Origin: an uncultured Chloroflexota bacterium
GTDB lineage: Bacteria; Chloroflexota; Chloroflexia; Chloroflexales; Roseiflexaceae
Reading direction: 5' to 3'
DNA length: 37,616 bases
Assembly: GCA_937876225.1 (NCBI GenBank)
Contig: CALFIC010000145.1
Span: 1-37,616, forward strand
Below are positions 1-8,121 of this stretch, piece after piece; the stretch's first letter is position 1, and the number at the start of each line of letters is the position of its first letter. Both the position numbers and the translations under genes were made by a program. The notes beneath the pieces were generated by a model, which worked only from the letters and a program-made list of their open reading frames with translations, was not told the DNA's origin and did no database searches.

Positions 1-810
1 ATTGGTCGGCGTATTTGTATTGGTCAGTGTCATCGTTGCAGTGTACGTACGGGTACTGGTCGGGGTACTCGTATTTGTCACAGTGCGAGATTCCGTGGCG
101 GTACTGGTTGCCGTAGCAGTATTCGTCGCCGTGCGGGTATTGGTCTCCGTGACGGTGTTCGTTGTCGTCGCAGTATCTGTCGCGGTACGAGTATCGGTCA
201 CCGTGTTGGTTGCCGTACGGGTATCCGTCGCCGTGCGGGTATTGGTTTCCGTCACCGTGCTGGTTGCCGTGCGGGTATCCGTCGCCGTGCGGGTATCCGT
301 CGCCGTGCGGGTATCCGTCGCCGTGCGGGTATCCGTGGGCGTATTAGTCTCTGTACGGGTATTGGTTTCCGTGCGGGTGTTGGTTGCCGTACGGGTATCT
401 GTCGCGGTGCGGGTATCGGTGGGAGTACTGCTCACGGTCGGGGTATTGGTTTCCGTGCGGGTATTGGTTTCCGTCACCGTATTAGTTGCCGTGCGGGTAT
501 TGGTTTCCGTCACCGTGTTGGTTGCCGTACGGGTATCCGTCGCGGTGCGGGTATCGGTGGGAGTACTGCTCACGGTCGGAGTATTGGTTTCCGTACGGGT
601 ATCCGTCGCGGTGCGGGTATTGGTTTCCGTACGGGTATCCGTCGCGGTACGGGTATTGGTTACCGTACGGGTATCCGTCGCAGTGCGCGTGTCCGTGGGA
701 GTACTGGACATCGTGGGGGTATTGGTTGCAGTGCGCGAGTTGGTTGCAGTGCGGGTATCCGTCGCTGTGGCAGTGCCAGTGGTCGTTGGCGTATTCGTGC
801 TACTTGGCGT
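1..810 (-). repeat. Minisatellite encoding the Thr-X tail of the RCC1 protein
   Basis: Degenerate 6-, 12- and 18-nt units. One 18-nt unit (GTGCGGGTATCCGTCGCC on the plus strand) is repeated almost perfectly four times at 269-340 and encodes Thr-Asp-Thr-Arg-Thr-Ala. A longer unit around GGGAGTACTGCTCACGG occurs at 421 and again at 559, an offset of 138 nt (46 codons). All units are multiples of three, so copy-number change would keep the frame. Confidence 0.85.
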
Positions 811-3800
811 GCATGGCATACCAACTATCGTCGGAAAGATATTGGCCACACAATTACACAACCCGAGTTCCCCGTTGGGATTGTTGCCCCAGCAGTAGGC
901 AATCCCATTTGATGCAAGGGCACAAGTGTGACTTGCGCCTGCACCGATGTCGACAACGATGGTTCCGACAGGCATCATCACTAGTACGGGTACAAGGCGA
1001 TCAATGATAGTACCGTCACCAATCTGCCCGTTGTTCTGCCCCCAACAATAGGCAATCCCACTACTAGTCAGCGCACAGGTATGACTCCAGCCGGTGCTGA
1101 TGGTGCTAAACGTGACCCCCGTGGGCATCGTCACGATGGTAGGGGTCGTCGCATTGGTGGTGGTACCATTCCCGAGCTGCCCGGTGGCGTTCCACCCCCA
1201 ACAATACGCAATCCCACCTGCAGTAAGTGCACAGACATCATAACGACCCACACTTATCGACGTAAAGGTTACGCCGGTGGGCATCGTCACTGCGACCGGG
1301 ATGGCGCTATTGGTGGTCGTCCCATTACCCAGTTGCCCAAAGGCGTTATATCCCCAACAATAGACGGTGCCACTGGATGTAAGTCCACAGGTGCTATAAC
1401 CACTCGTGGCAATCGACGTAAACGTAGTCTCGGCTGGCATCGTAATAAGTACTGGGGTTGTGCTATCAACAGTGGTGCCATTACCGAGTTGATTCAACCG
1501 ATTGGCACCCCAACAGTAGACATCACCACTGGCAGTCAAGGCACAGGTATGATAGATACCCACCGTGATTGAAATAAATGTCACACCAACCGGCATGGTC
1601 ACCGCAACCGGGGTAGTACTGTCGCTGAGACTGCCATTCCCTAGTTGCCCAAACATATTGCCACCCCAACAATAGGCAGCACCGCTCGCAGTCAGGGCAC
1701 AGGTGTTAGTCATACCAGAATAAATAGCGACAAAAGTCACTCCCGTAGGCACATTGACCGCAGTCGGATTCCCGCTCGAGATAACCGTCCCATTACCGAG
1801 TTGCCCAAAGATATTGTTACCCCAACAATAGGCGGCTCCCCCAGTGGTAATCGCACAATTATTGAATGCACCTGCATCGACGATTGTGAAACTTCCCCAT
1901 GGAAAGGTCGGTGGTGTCACAGTTACACTAGGAGTAAGCGATTTGGTGGGGGTATTGGTGCGGGTCGGTGTACTTGTCACCGTGGCCGTGCGCGTCGATG
2001 TGCTTGTTACCGTACTCGTACGTGTCAGCGTTGGCGGCACACAACCCGAGCCAACAAGCGTAGGCACATTCCGATCGACCGTATCACACATGCCGAGCTG
2101 CTTAAAGATGTTCCAGCCCCAGCAATAGGCGGCACCCGCACTATTAATCGCACAGACGTGTTTCTGGCCTGCATCAATTGCCGTAAAAGTGACCCCAGTC
2201 GGCATGGTGACAGCCATCGGAATGTTGCTGTCGGTGGTGGTGCCGTTGCCGATCTGGCTTGCGTCGTTCTTGCCCCAACAATAGGTTGTACCAGTACTTG
2301 TGCGGGCGCAGGTTTGACTATCCCCTGTTGCAATCTGCGTAAACGTTACCCCAGTCGGCATAGTAACTGCCACGGGAATAGGGCTGTCGGTTGTAGTACC
2401 GTTGCCGAGTTGACTTATGTCGTTCTTGCCCCAACAATAGGCGGCACCTGCAGTAGAGATTGCACAGGTGTGATAAATACTCACATCAATCGCGGTAAAG
2501 GTGACGCCGGTAGGCATGCTGATTACCGTAGGTATCGGGCGATAGTTAGGGGTGATAGTACCAATGCCGAGCTCACCTCTGTTATTGCCCCCCCAACAAT
2601 AGATTACACCGGTACTCGAAAGCGCACACGTATGATTGAGTCCTGCACCAATCGCCGTAAAAGTAACCCCAGCGGGCATGACAACAGCCACCGGTATGGT
2701 GCTATTCCGATTAATGGAGGGACTGTCGCCGAGTTGGTATATGCTGTTGCTCCCCCAACAATACGCTGTTCCGGTGGTTGTGAGCGCACAGTTATGCGAA
2801 GTGCCTGTTGAAATTGTGGTAAAGGTAACCCCGACGGGCATCGTGACCGCCACGGGAATATTACTGTCGGTCGTGGTGCCATTGCCGAGTTGACCATTGC
2901 CATTCCAACCCCAACAATACACCGTACCAGTGCTTGTGATGGCACAGACGTGAACCCCTGCCGCAGCCGCTGAAATCGATGTAAAGGTTACTCCAGGGGG
3001 CATCGTAACGGCCACCGGGGTGGCACTACTCGTCGTTGTGCCGTTGCCAAGACCATAATTACTGTTCGTACCCCAACAATAGGCATTACCCGCACTATTC
3101 AGGGCACAGGTGACAATATTACCCGTCGTAATCACGGTGAAGTTGCCCCATGGATTACTCCCTGGCACTAGCGTCGGGCTACTGGTTGATGTGCGTGTAT
3201 TGGTGGAGGTATGCGTACTGGTAGGTGTCTGTGTCACGGTCGCGGTCCGCGTCGATGTGCTTGTTACCGTACTCGTACGCGTCGGCGTTGGCGGCAGACA
3301 ACCCGAGCCGACAAGCGTAGGCACATTCCGATCGACCGTATCACACATGCCGAGCTCGCCAAAGAGGTTCCAGCCCCAACAATAGGCGTTACCCGCACTG
3401 TTAAGCGCACAGACGTCCATAGTCCCCGCATCAATTGCCGTAAACGTCACCCCCGTAGGCACGGTGACGGCCACAGGAGTCGTGCTATCGGTCGCGGTGC
3501 CGATGCCGATTTGGCCTTTATCGTTCTTGCCCCAACAATAGGTTATCCCCGTACTGGTTATCGCACAGGTGTGACCAGACCCTCCGGTAATCGTCGCAAC
3601 GGTTGCCCCTCCAGGCATGGTGACGGCAACAGGAACCAAGCGATCAGTCGTCGATCCATCACCGATCTGGCCGACGCTGTTGGCGCCCCAACAATACACC
3701 GCACCAGTAGCCGTCAGGGCACAGTTATACCCCGACGCCGCATCAATCGATGTAAAGGTAACCCCAGCAGGCATGGTAGCGGCAGTGGCGTTCATGACGA

Positions 3801-5841
3801 ACCCACTGTTCGAGCCATTGCCGATTTCACCACTGTAAGCCCGCCCCCAACAATAGGCGGCACCGGTCGTTGAGAGCGCGCACGAATGCGCCCCTCCTGC
3901 AGCTACCGCCTTAAATGTGACCCCAGCGGGCATGGTGACCGCCGTGGGGATATTTCTGGCACCATACGTGTTATTGCCGAGTTGCATTGTGACGCTGGAG
4001 CCCCAACAATAGGCTGCTCCGGTGGTTGCGAGCGCACAGTTGTGATATTGCCCTACAGAAAGTGCGGTAAAGGTGACCCCGTCGGGCATGGTGACCGCTA
4101 CCGGAATGCTGCTATCGGTCGTGGTGCCATTACCCAGCTTACCATCGTAATTATATCCCCAACAATACACCGTACCCGTCGTCGTGAGGGCACAGCTATG
4201 CATAACACCCGCACCAATCGATGCAAAGGTCACCCCAGTGGGCATCGTCACGGCCACCGGAGCGTTGCTGTTGATTGTCGTACCGTTGCCGAGTGCGCCA
4301 CTTTGATTACTTCCCCAACAATAGGCCTTACCCGCACTGTTGAGGGCACAGGTGGTTGAATACCCCGCCGCAATCGCGGTGAAGTTGCCCCATGGATTAC
4401 TCCCTGGCACCAGTGTCGGGCTGTTGGTTGATGTGCGTGATTTGGTGAGCGTCTGCGTCACTGTTGCGGTCCGCGAGGGGGTATCCGTCTGCGTTGCGGT
4501 GCTCGTGCGCGTCTGGGTCGGCGTACTGGTATTCTCAGGACCAAATGCAAAGCAAACCAGCGTCGGTGTGTTGCGATTGACAAAATCACATACACCAAGT
4601 TCACCAGTAGAATTCATTCCCCAACAATAGGCGGTGCCAGTCGTCGTTAACAAGCACGCGTGTGCTACATTACTATCCCCGTAAGCGGAAATAGCAGTGA
4701 ATGACACACCCGTCGGCATACTAATTGCGACAGGGGTGGTGCTAGAGCTTGTCGTCCCATTGCCGAGCGTGCCATAGTCATTGTGACCCCAACAATAGGC
4801 AGCGCCGGTGGTAGTTAGTGCACAGGTGAGATTTCCGCCATTTGCTATTGATTTATAGGAAACTCCAGTAGGCATAGTAACGGCCACCGGATTGGTACGA
4901 TTCGTGGTCGTACCGTCGCCGAGTTGCCCATCTGTATTTTTCCCCCAACAATAGGCACTACCCGTCGTGGTTATGGCACAGGTATGCGCAGTACCGACAG
5001 CAATTGCGTTAAAGGAAACTCCGCTGGGCATATTCACGGCCCCAGGCGTGGTACGATAACTGCTCGAGGTCGTGCCATTACCGAGTTGTCCCGCACTGTT
5101 GAGCCCCCAGCAATATACCGCGCCGCTCGTCGTCAACGCACAGATATGATCCCATTGCACAGCAATCGCGCTGAATGACACACCCGTCGGCATCGTGACG
5201 GCGACAGGAGTAGGTACATAACTAGAGCCGTTGCCCGGGTAGGCACCCCAGCAGTAGGCAGTACCCGTTGTCGCGAGACCACAGCTTGTATACGCACCAG
5301 CCGCAATTGATGTGAACGAAACACCCACCGGCATGGTGACCGCTACCGGTATATTACTGACCCCACTTTCGGTGCCATTGCCGAGTCTACCACTGTTGGC
5401 ATTCCCCCAGCAATACGCACTGCCCGTTGTGGTTAGTGCACAGGTGTGGAAAAACCCGGTAGCGATTGCAGAAAATGTGACACCGGTCGGCATGGTGACT
5501 GCGACTGGAGCACTGCTTACTACAGATACGGCAGTGCCATTCCCTAGTTGCCCATAAGAATTTGTACCCCAACAGTAGGCTGCTCCACTGCTTGTTAGTG
5601 CACAGCCGTTATACATTCCTGAAGAGATTTTTGTGAAACTGCCAGCTTGGGGATGAGCAATTACGTTTGCGCCCTGATTAATTGTGTTGTTGCCAACTGC
5701 TGCACTAGCATTGGCAGTGCTCTTACGCGTGCGCGTAGTGGCAGAGGCTACATCATAACCAGCAACAAATGGCATGGTCATCATACAGATACTAAGCGAT
5801 ACAACCAAGGTTAAAATCTTGTGTAATTTGTGCATCCCCAT
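1..5841 (-). CDS. Giant secreted RCC1-repeat protein with four seven-repeat blocks and Thr-rich linkers (3' end outside window)
   Basis: At least 1947 codons with no in-frame stop found before the window edge. The start is the ATG at 5841, four bases after an AAGGGGTGA ribosome site; a second in-frame ATG lies at 5835. The first 30-35 residues form a Sec signal peptide (HKILTLVVSLSICMMTM). The rest is RCC1-type repeats of about 52 residues with the recurring core AYCWG...GQLGNGT. I count 28 AYCWG cores in four blocks of seven, near residues 88-407, 510-822, 924-1241 and 1341-1651. Each block ends with a variant such as GELGVCDxVxRN, then a linker in which every second residue is Thr. From about residue 1680 a Thr-X tail runs off the window. 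RCC1 domains are normally seven-bladed beta-propellers, so this is probably a surface chain of four propellers. Its ligand is unknown. The opposite-strand frames here are shadows. Confidence 0.9.
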   Translation of the reverse strand, partial: MGMHKLHKILTLVVSLSICMMTMPFVAGYDVASATTRTRKSTANASAAVGNNTINQGANVIAHPQAGSFTKISSGMYNGCALTSSGAAYCWGTNSYGQLGNGTAVSVVSSAPVAVTMPTGVTFSAIATGFFHTCALTTTGSAYCWGNANSGRLGNGTESGVSNIPVAVTMPVGVSFTSIAAGAYTSCGLATTGTAYCWGAYPGNGSSYVPTPVAVTMPTGVSFSAIAVQWDHICALTTSGAVYCWGLNSAGQLGNGTTSSSYRTTPGAVNMPSGVSFNAIAVGTAHTCAITTTGSAYCWGKNTDGQLGDGTTTNRTNPVAVTMPTGVSYKSIANGGNLTCALTTTGAAYCWGHNDYGTLGNGTTSSSTTPVAISMPTGVSFTAISAYGDSNVAHACLLTTTGTAYCWGMNSTGELGVCDFVNRNTPTLVCFAFGPENTSTPTQTRTSTATQTDTPSRTATVTQTLTKSRTSTNSPTLVPGSNPWGNFTAIAAGYSTTCALNSAGKAYCWGSNQSGALGNGTTINSNAPVAVTMPTGVTFASIGAGVMHSCALTTTGTVYCWGYNYDGKLGNGTTTDSSIPVAVTMPDGVTFTALSVGQYHNCALATTGAAYCWGSSVTMQLGNNTYGARNIPTAVTMPAGVTFKAVAAGGAHSCALSTTGAAYCWGRAYSGEIGNGSNSGFVMNATAATMPAGVTFTSIDAASGYNCALTATGAVYCWGANSVGQIGDGSTTDRLVPVAVTMPGGATVATITGGSGHTCAITSTGITYCWGKNDKGQIGIGTATDSTTPVAVTVPTGVTFTAIDAGTMDVCALNSAGNAYCWGWNLFGELGMCDTVDRNVPTLVGSGCLPPTPTRTSTVTSTSTRTATVTQTPTSTHTSTNTRTSTSSPTLVPGSNPWGNFTVITTGNIVTCALNSAGNAYCWGTNSNYGLGNGTTTSSATPVAVTMPPGVTFTSISAAAAGVHVCAITSTGTVYCWGWNGNGQLGNGTTTDSNIPVAVTMPVGVTFTTISTGTSHNCALTTTGTAYCWGSNSIYQLGDSPSINRNSTIPVAVVMPAGVTFTAIGAGLNHTCALSSTGVIYCWGGNNRGELGIGTITPNYRPIPTVISMPTGVTFTAIDVSIYHTCAISTAGAAYCWGKNDISQLGNGTTTDSPIPVAVTMPTGVTFTQIATGDSQTCARTSTGTTYCWGKNDASQIGNGTTTDSNIPMAVTMPTGVTFTAIDAGQKHVCAINSAGAAYCWGWNIFKQLGMCDTVDRNVPTLVGSGCVPPTLTRTSTVTSTSTRTATVTSTPTRTNTPTKSLTPSVTVTPPTFPWGSFTIVDAGAFNNCAITTGGAAYCWGNNIFGQLGNGTVISSGNPTAVNVPTGVTFVAIYSGMTNTCALTASGAAYCWGGNMFGQLGNGSLSDSTTPVAVTMPVGVTFISITVGIYHTCALTASGDVYCWGANRLNQLGNGTTVDSTTPVLITMPAETTFTSIATSGYSTCGLTSSGTVYCWGYNAFGQLGNGTTTNSAIPVAVTMPTGVTFTSISVGRYDVCALTAGGIAYCWGWNATGQLGNGTTTNATTPTIVTMPTGVTFSTISTGWSHTCALTSSGIAYCWGQNNGQIGDGTIIDRLVPVLVMMPVGTIVVDIGAGASHTCALASNGIAYCWGNNPNGELGLCNCVANIFPTIVGMPCTPSSTNTPTTTGTATATDTRTATNSRTATNTPTMSSTPTDTRTATDTRTVTNTRTATDTRTETNTRTATDTRTETNTPTVSSTPTDTRTATDTRTATNTVTETNTRTATNTVTETNTRTETNTPTVSSTPTDTRTATDTRTATNTRTETNTRTETNTPTDTRTATDTRTATDTRTATDTRTATSTVTETNTRTATDTRTATNTVTDTRTATDTATTTNTVTETNTRTATNTATATSTATESRTVTNTSTPTSTRTYTATMTLTNTNTPTN
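1981..2100 (-). repeat. Intragenic repeat, copy 1 (linker plus last-blade boundary)
   Basis: Nearly identical to 3239-3358, at an offset of 1257 nt (419 codons). It covers the end of the third propeller block and the following Thr-rich linker of the RCC1 protein. The nucleotide identity is far above that between blades inside a block, which points to recent duplication or gene conversion. Confidence 0.8.
3239..3358 (-). repeat. Intragenic repeat, copy 2
   Basis: Partner of 1981-2100. A second repeat family overlaps the same linker: 3139-3200 is almost identical to 4381-4440, at an offset of 1242 nt (414 codons), and encodes the start of the next propeller block (PTLVPGSNPWGNF). Together these define a duplicated propeller-plus-linker unit of about 1.25 kb. 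Confidence 0.8.
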
Positions 5842-6256
5842 ATGTTCACCCCTTATATATCGCTTCACGGTGAATATCACTCAACGAAGCAATATGATTT
5901 CGCATTCTAACAAAAAAACGTTGCGTCCGAGTACACCACAAACGCATTGAAACCGACAAAAAGATACGCGGTGCACAATCCATGTGCAGATAACAAGATT
6001 GCGACATCACTCTATGCGAGCAATGTTTTTGCCACTAAACGAGTAATCAGAATACATAAGTTAATTTTACCTATTAATTTTAAAAGAAATCGCATATAAA
6101 TGTTAAGATTATTTATTTATTATTACTATTTAGGCAAATGTGAAAATGGACTATTTTTCTCCACTTTCGTATTCGTGTTATTGCTGTGCCACAAGAATCC
6201 AATTGTTGTGGCGTGCACACCATCGATGTGCGTTCAAACGCAACTCAAAACTCGGT
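5842..6256. other. AT-rich non-coding interval
   Basis: This interval separates the minus-strand RCC1 gene from the plus-strand tRNA cluster. I see no credible gene: the short frames at 6100-6340 have no ribosome site and no recognisable protein features, and one runs into a tRNA. The region presumably holds the promoter of the RCC1 gene, but I could not place a convincing -35/-10 pair for it. Confidence 0.6.
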
Positions 6257-6286
6257 TTGACAAACACCCTGCAATATGCGTATAAT
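6257..6286 (+). promoter_or_regulatory. Consensus sigma-70/SigA promoter of the tRNA cluster
   Basis: Perfect TTGACA at 6257-6262 and perfect TATAAT at 6281-6286, separated by 18 bases. The predicted start site is a few bases before the tRNA-Leu at 6297, as expected for a strong stable-RNA promoter. Confidence 0.9.
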
Positions 6287-6296
6287 ATCGTTCAGT

Positions 6297-6385
6297 GCCG
6301 AGGTGGCGGAATTGGCAGACGCACTAGTTTGAGGGGCTAGTGAGCAGCAATGCTCGTAAGGGTTCAAGTCCCTTTCTCGGCACCA
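6297..6385 (+). tRNA. tRNA-Leu (anticodon GAG)
   Basis: The acceptor stem GCCGAGG pairs with TCTCGGC (one G-T pair). The anticodon loop is TTGAGGG, there is a long class II variable arm, and the T-loop is TTCAAGT. The 3' CCA is encoded. It is the first gene of the cluster. Confidence 0.95.
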
Positions 6386-6398
6386 ACCCTCGTTGTGC

Positions 6399-6474
6399 GG
6401 GCGATTAGCTCAGTTGGTAGAGCACCTCGTTTACACCGAGGCTGTCGGCGGTTCGAGTCCGTCATCGCCCACCA
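6399..6474 (+). tRNA. tRNA-Val (anticodon TAC)
   Basis: The acceptor stem GGGCGAT pairs with ATCGCCC. The anticodon stem CCTCG/CGAGG encloses the loop TTTACAC. The T-loop TTCGAGT is normal and CCA is encoded. It lies 13 bases after tRNA-Leu and is probably co-transcribed. Confidence 0.95.
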
Positions 6475-6495
6475 ACATACCCATTCTGGCGGTAG

Positions 6496-6571
6496 GCCAA
6501 GTTAGCTCAGTTGGTAGAGCGCATGTCTGAAAAACATGAGGTCACCGGATCGTCCCCGGTACTTGGCACCA
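6496..6571 (+). tRNA. tRNA-Phe (anticodon GAA) with unusual T-loop
   Basis: The acceptor stem GCCAAGT pairs with ACTTGGC, the anticodon loop is CTGAAAA and CCA is encoded. The T-stem ACCGG/CCGGT is perfect, but the T-loop reads ATCGTCC, so the usual T54 and A58 appear exchanged as A54 and T58. The three other tRNAs in the cluster have normal T-loops. Confidence 0.9.
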
Positions 6572-6574
6572 AGC

Positions 6575-6603
6575 AAAACAGCCAGCCTTTCGCTGGCTGT
6601 TTT
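6575..6603 (+). terminator. Intrinsic terminator after tRNA-Phe
   Basis: A 12-bp perfect stem (AAAACAGCCAGC with GCTGGCTGTTTT) around a five-base loop, ending in a short T run. It should end most Leu-Val-Phe transcripts before tRNA-Ser. Confidence 0.8.
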
Positions 6604-6614
6604 CATTACACCTT

Positions 6615-6702
6615 GGGGAGGTCGCATAGTGGCCTAGTGCGCGGCACTGGAAATGCCGTATGGTGAAAGCCATCGAGAGTTCAAATCTCTCTCTCCCCGC
6701 CA
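6615..6702 (+). tRNA. tRNA-Ser (anticodon GGA)
   Basis: The acceptor GGGGAGG pairs with TCTCCCC. The anticodon stem CGGCA/TGCCG encloses the loop CTGGAAA. It has a long variable arm, a normal T-loop TTCAAAT, discriminator G and encoded CCA. It lies downstream of a terminator, so it needs read-through or its own promoter; I see no clear one. Confidence 0.93.
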
Positions 6703-6705
6703 ACC

Positions 6706-6747
6706 ATAACATCCCCACAATTGCAATGGCAATTGTGGGGATGTTAT
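6706..6747 (+). terminator. Long perfect hairpin terminator after tRNA-Ser
   Basis: A 19-bp uninterrupted stem with a four-base loop (AATG), beginning at ATAACATCCCCAC and followed by TTTATAC. It closes the tRNA cluster ahead of the transporter gene. Confidence 0.8.
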
Positions 6748-6834
6748 TTATACACCACAACCACGTACTATTTTTACTAATCACACCTGTTGTATGATTG
6801 AAGTATCCAATTTTCCTTATGCAAAGGACGCATG

Positions 6835-8121
6835 ATGCAACGCCAAGCCGGCTTTTTTGATGTGATGGCCTTTCGTGATTTCCGGTTGTTGTGGTTTGGG
6901 CAATTTATTTCGATGAGCGGTTCGATGATGCGGGTTGTCGCCGTCGATTGGCAAGTCTACCACCTCGCCTTGGCCCACGGCATGTCTCCGGCCTTGGCGT
7001 TGGGGACGATGGGGCTGATGCGGGTGATCCCAATGATCCTCAGCGCTCTGTTTGCGGGCGTGGCTGCTGACCGCTATGACCGGCGCCGGATTGTGATTAT
7101 TGCCTCACTCGTGTCACTGGTGTCATCCGTGATTTTGGCAATCACCGCCGGTTACCCCGATTTACCGTTGTGGATTATCTATAGCACCGTGATTATCACG
7201 TCGATTGCCGGGGCGTTTGACTTCCCCGCCCGCCAAGCGCTCATCCCTGCCTTGGTACCCGCATCGCATTTATCACAAGCGATGAGTGCCGGCGTGTTGT
7301 CGTGGCAGTTGGCCACCGTGGTCGGGCCAGCCTAGGCGGGACTGATTATTGCGGGGTATGGGGTGGTACCGCTCTATTGGTTCGATGCAGTTTCTTTTTT
7401 GGCGGTGGTTATCGCCGCCCAGCAGTTACGCTCGGTACCACAAACCGCCACTAATACTACCGTTGATTTTCGGGATGCGTTATCTGGGATTCGCTTTGTC
7501 TTTTCCAAACCATTACTGGCATCGAGTATGTCGCTTGATTTTTTTGCTACCTTATTTGGGGCGGCTACCAGTTTGATGCCGATTTTCGCCACCGATATTT
7601 TGCATGTGGGCGCCACGGGCTATGGCTTACTCCGCACCGCACCGGCGATTGGTTCGGTACTCGCAGCCACCATCCTCGCAAGCCGACGCATTCCCCGCCA
7701 AGGGCCGGTGTTGTTGATTGCGGTGGTCTTGTTTGGGTTATCGATATCGGTTGCAGGCATATCGCACTGGTTCCCACTCACCCTCATCGCCTTGGCCTGC
7801 TCGGGGGCGGCAGACACCGTCAGTGCCGTGATTCGTAGCACCCTCAACCAACTCCTCACCCCCAACGAAATGCGCGGGCGCATGACGGCCGTCAACATGA
7901 TTTTTGTGTCGGGTGGACCGCAACTCGGTGAATTTGTGGTGGGGGTCGCTGCGAGTATCGTCGGCGCCAGTATTGCAGTCGCGGTGGGTGGATTGTTGTG
8001 TGTAGGGGTGGTGGGGAGCGTCGCTTGGCTCGTACCGAGCTTGCGCCGCCTCAACCACCCCGAAGATATCATGGTGATCGGCGACGGCGCTACTGTGCCA
8101 ACGCCGCCACAAAGCGCGTAA
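6835..8121 (+). pseudogene. MFS transporter interrupted by an in-frame amber codon
   Basis: The reading frame encodes an EntS-like major facilitator exporter of about 428 residues, closely matching the intact paralogue at 9487-10737 over its whole length. The start at 6835 (second of two adjacent ATGs) matches the paralogue's MERQAGF start and suits the AAAGGA site. The motif between TM2 and TM3 (GVAADRYDRRRIV) is intact. At 7333-7335 a TAG stands where the protein should read GPALAG; the frame then continues normally (GLIIAGYGVVPLYWFDAV) to the TAA at 8119-8121. One T-to-A change (TTG to TAG) would explain it. The first fragment (about 166 residues) lacks half the membrane helices and should not transport. 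A sequencing error is the main alternative. The 3' end overlaps the convergent aminotransferase gene by 32 bases. Confidence 0.85.

Noticed and set aside
2..898. 298-residue plus-strand frame rich in Val (and other long plus-strand frames up to 5557)
   Set aside because: It is the antisense of the Thr-X tail of the RCC1 gene. Its Val-X pattern is the mirror of the repeat, and there is no ribosome site. The minus frame is open for at least 1947 codons and has a signal peptide and known repeats.
6100..6340. Two short plus-strand frames upstream of the tRNAs
   Set aside because: They have no ribosome site and no recognisable domain; one runs through the consensus promoter into tRNA-Leu.
7321..7345. 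Compensating one-base deletion and insertion instead of a nonsense change in the MFS gene
   Set aside because: PSLGG could be restored that way, but a single T-to-A change giving GPALAG is simpler and is a common form of this motif.
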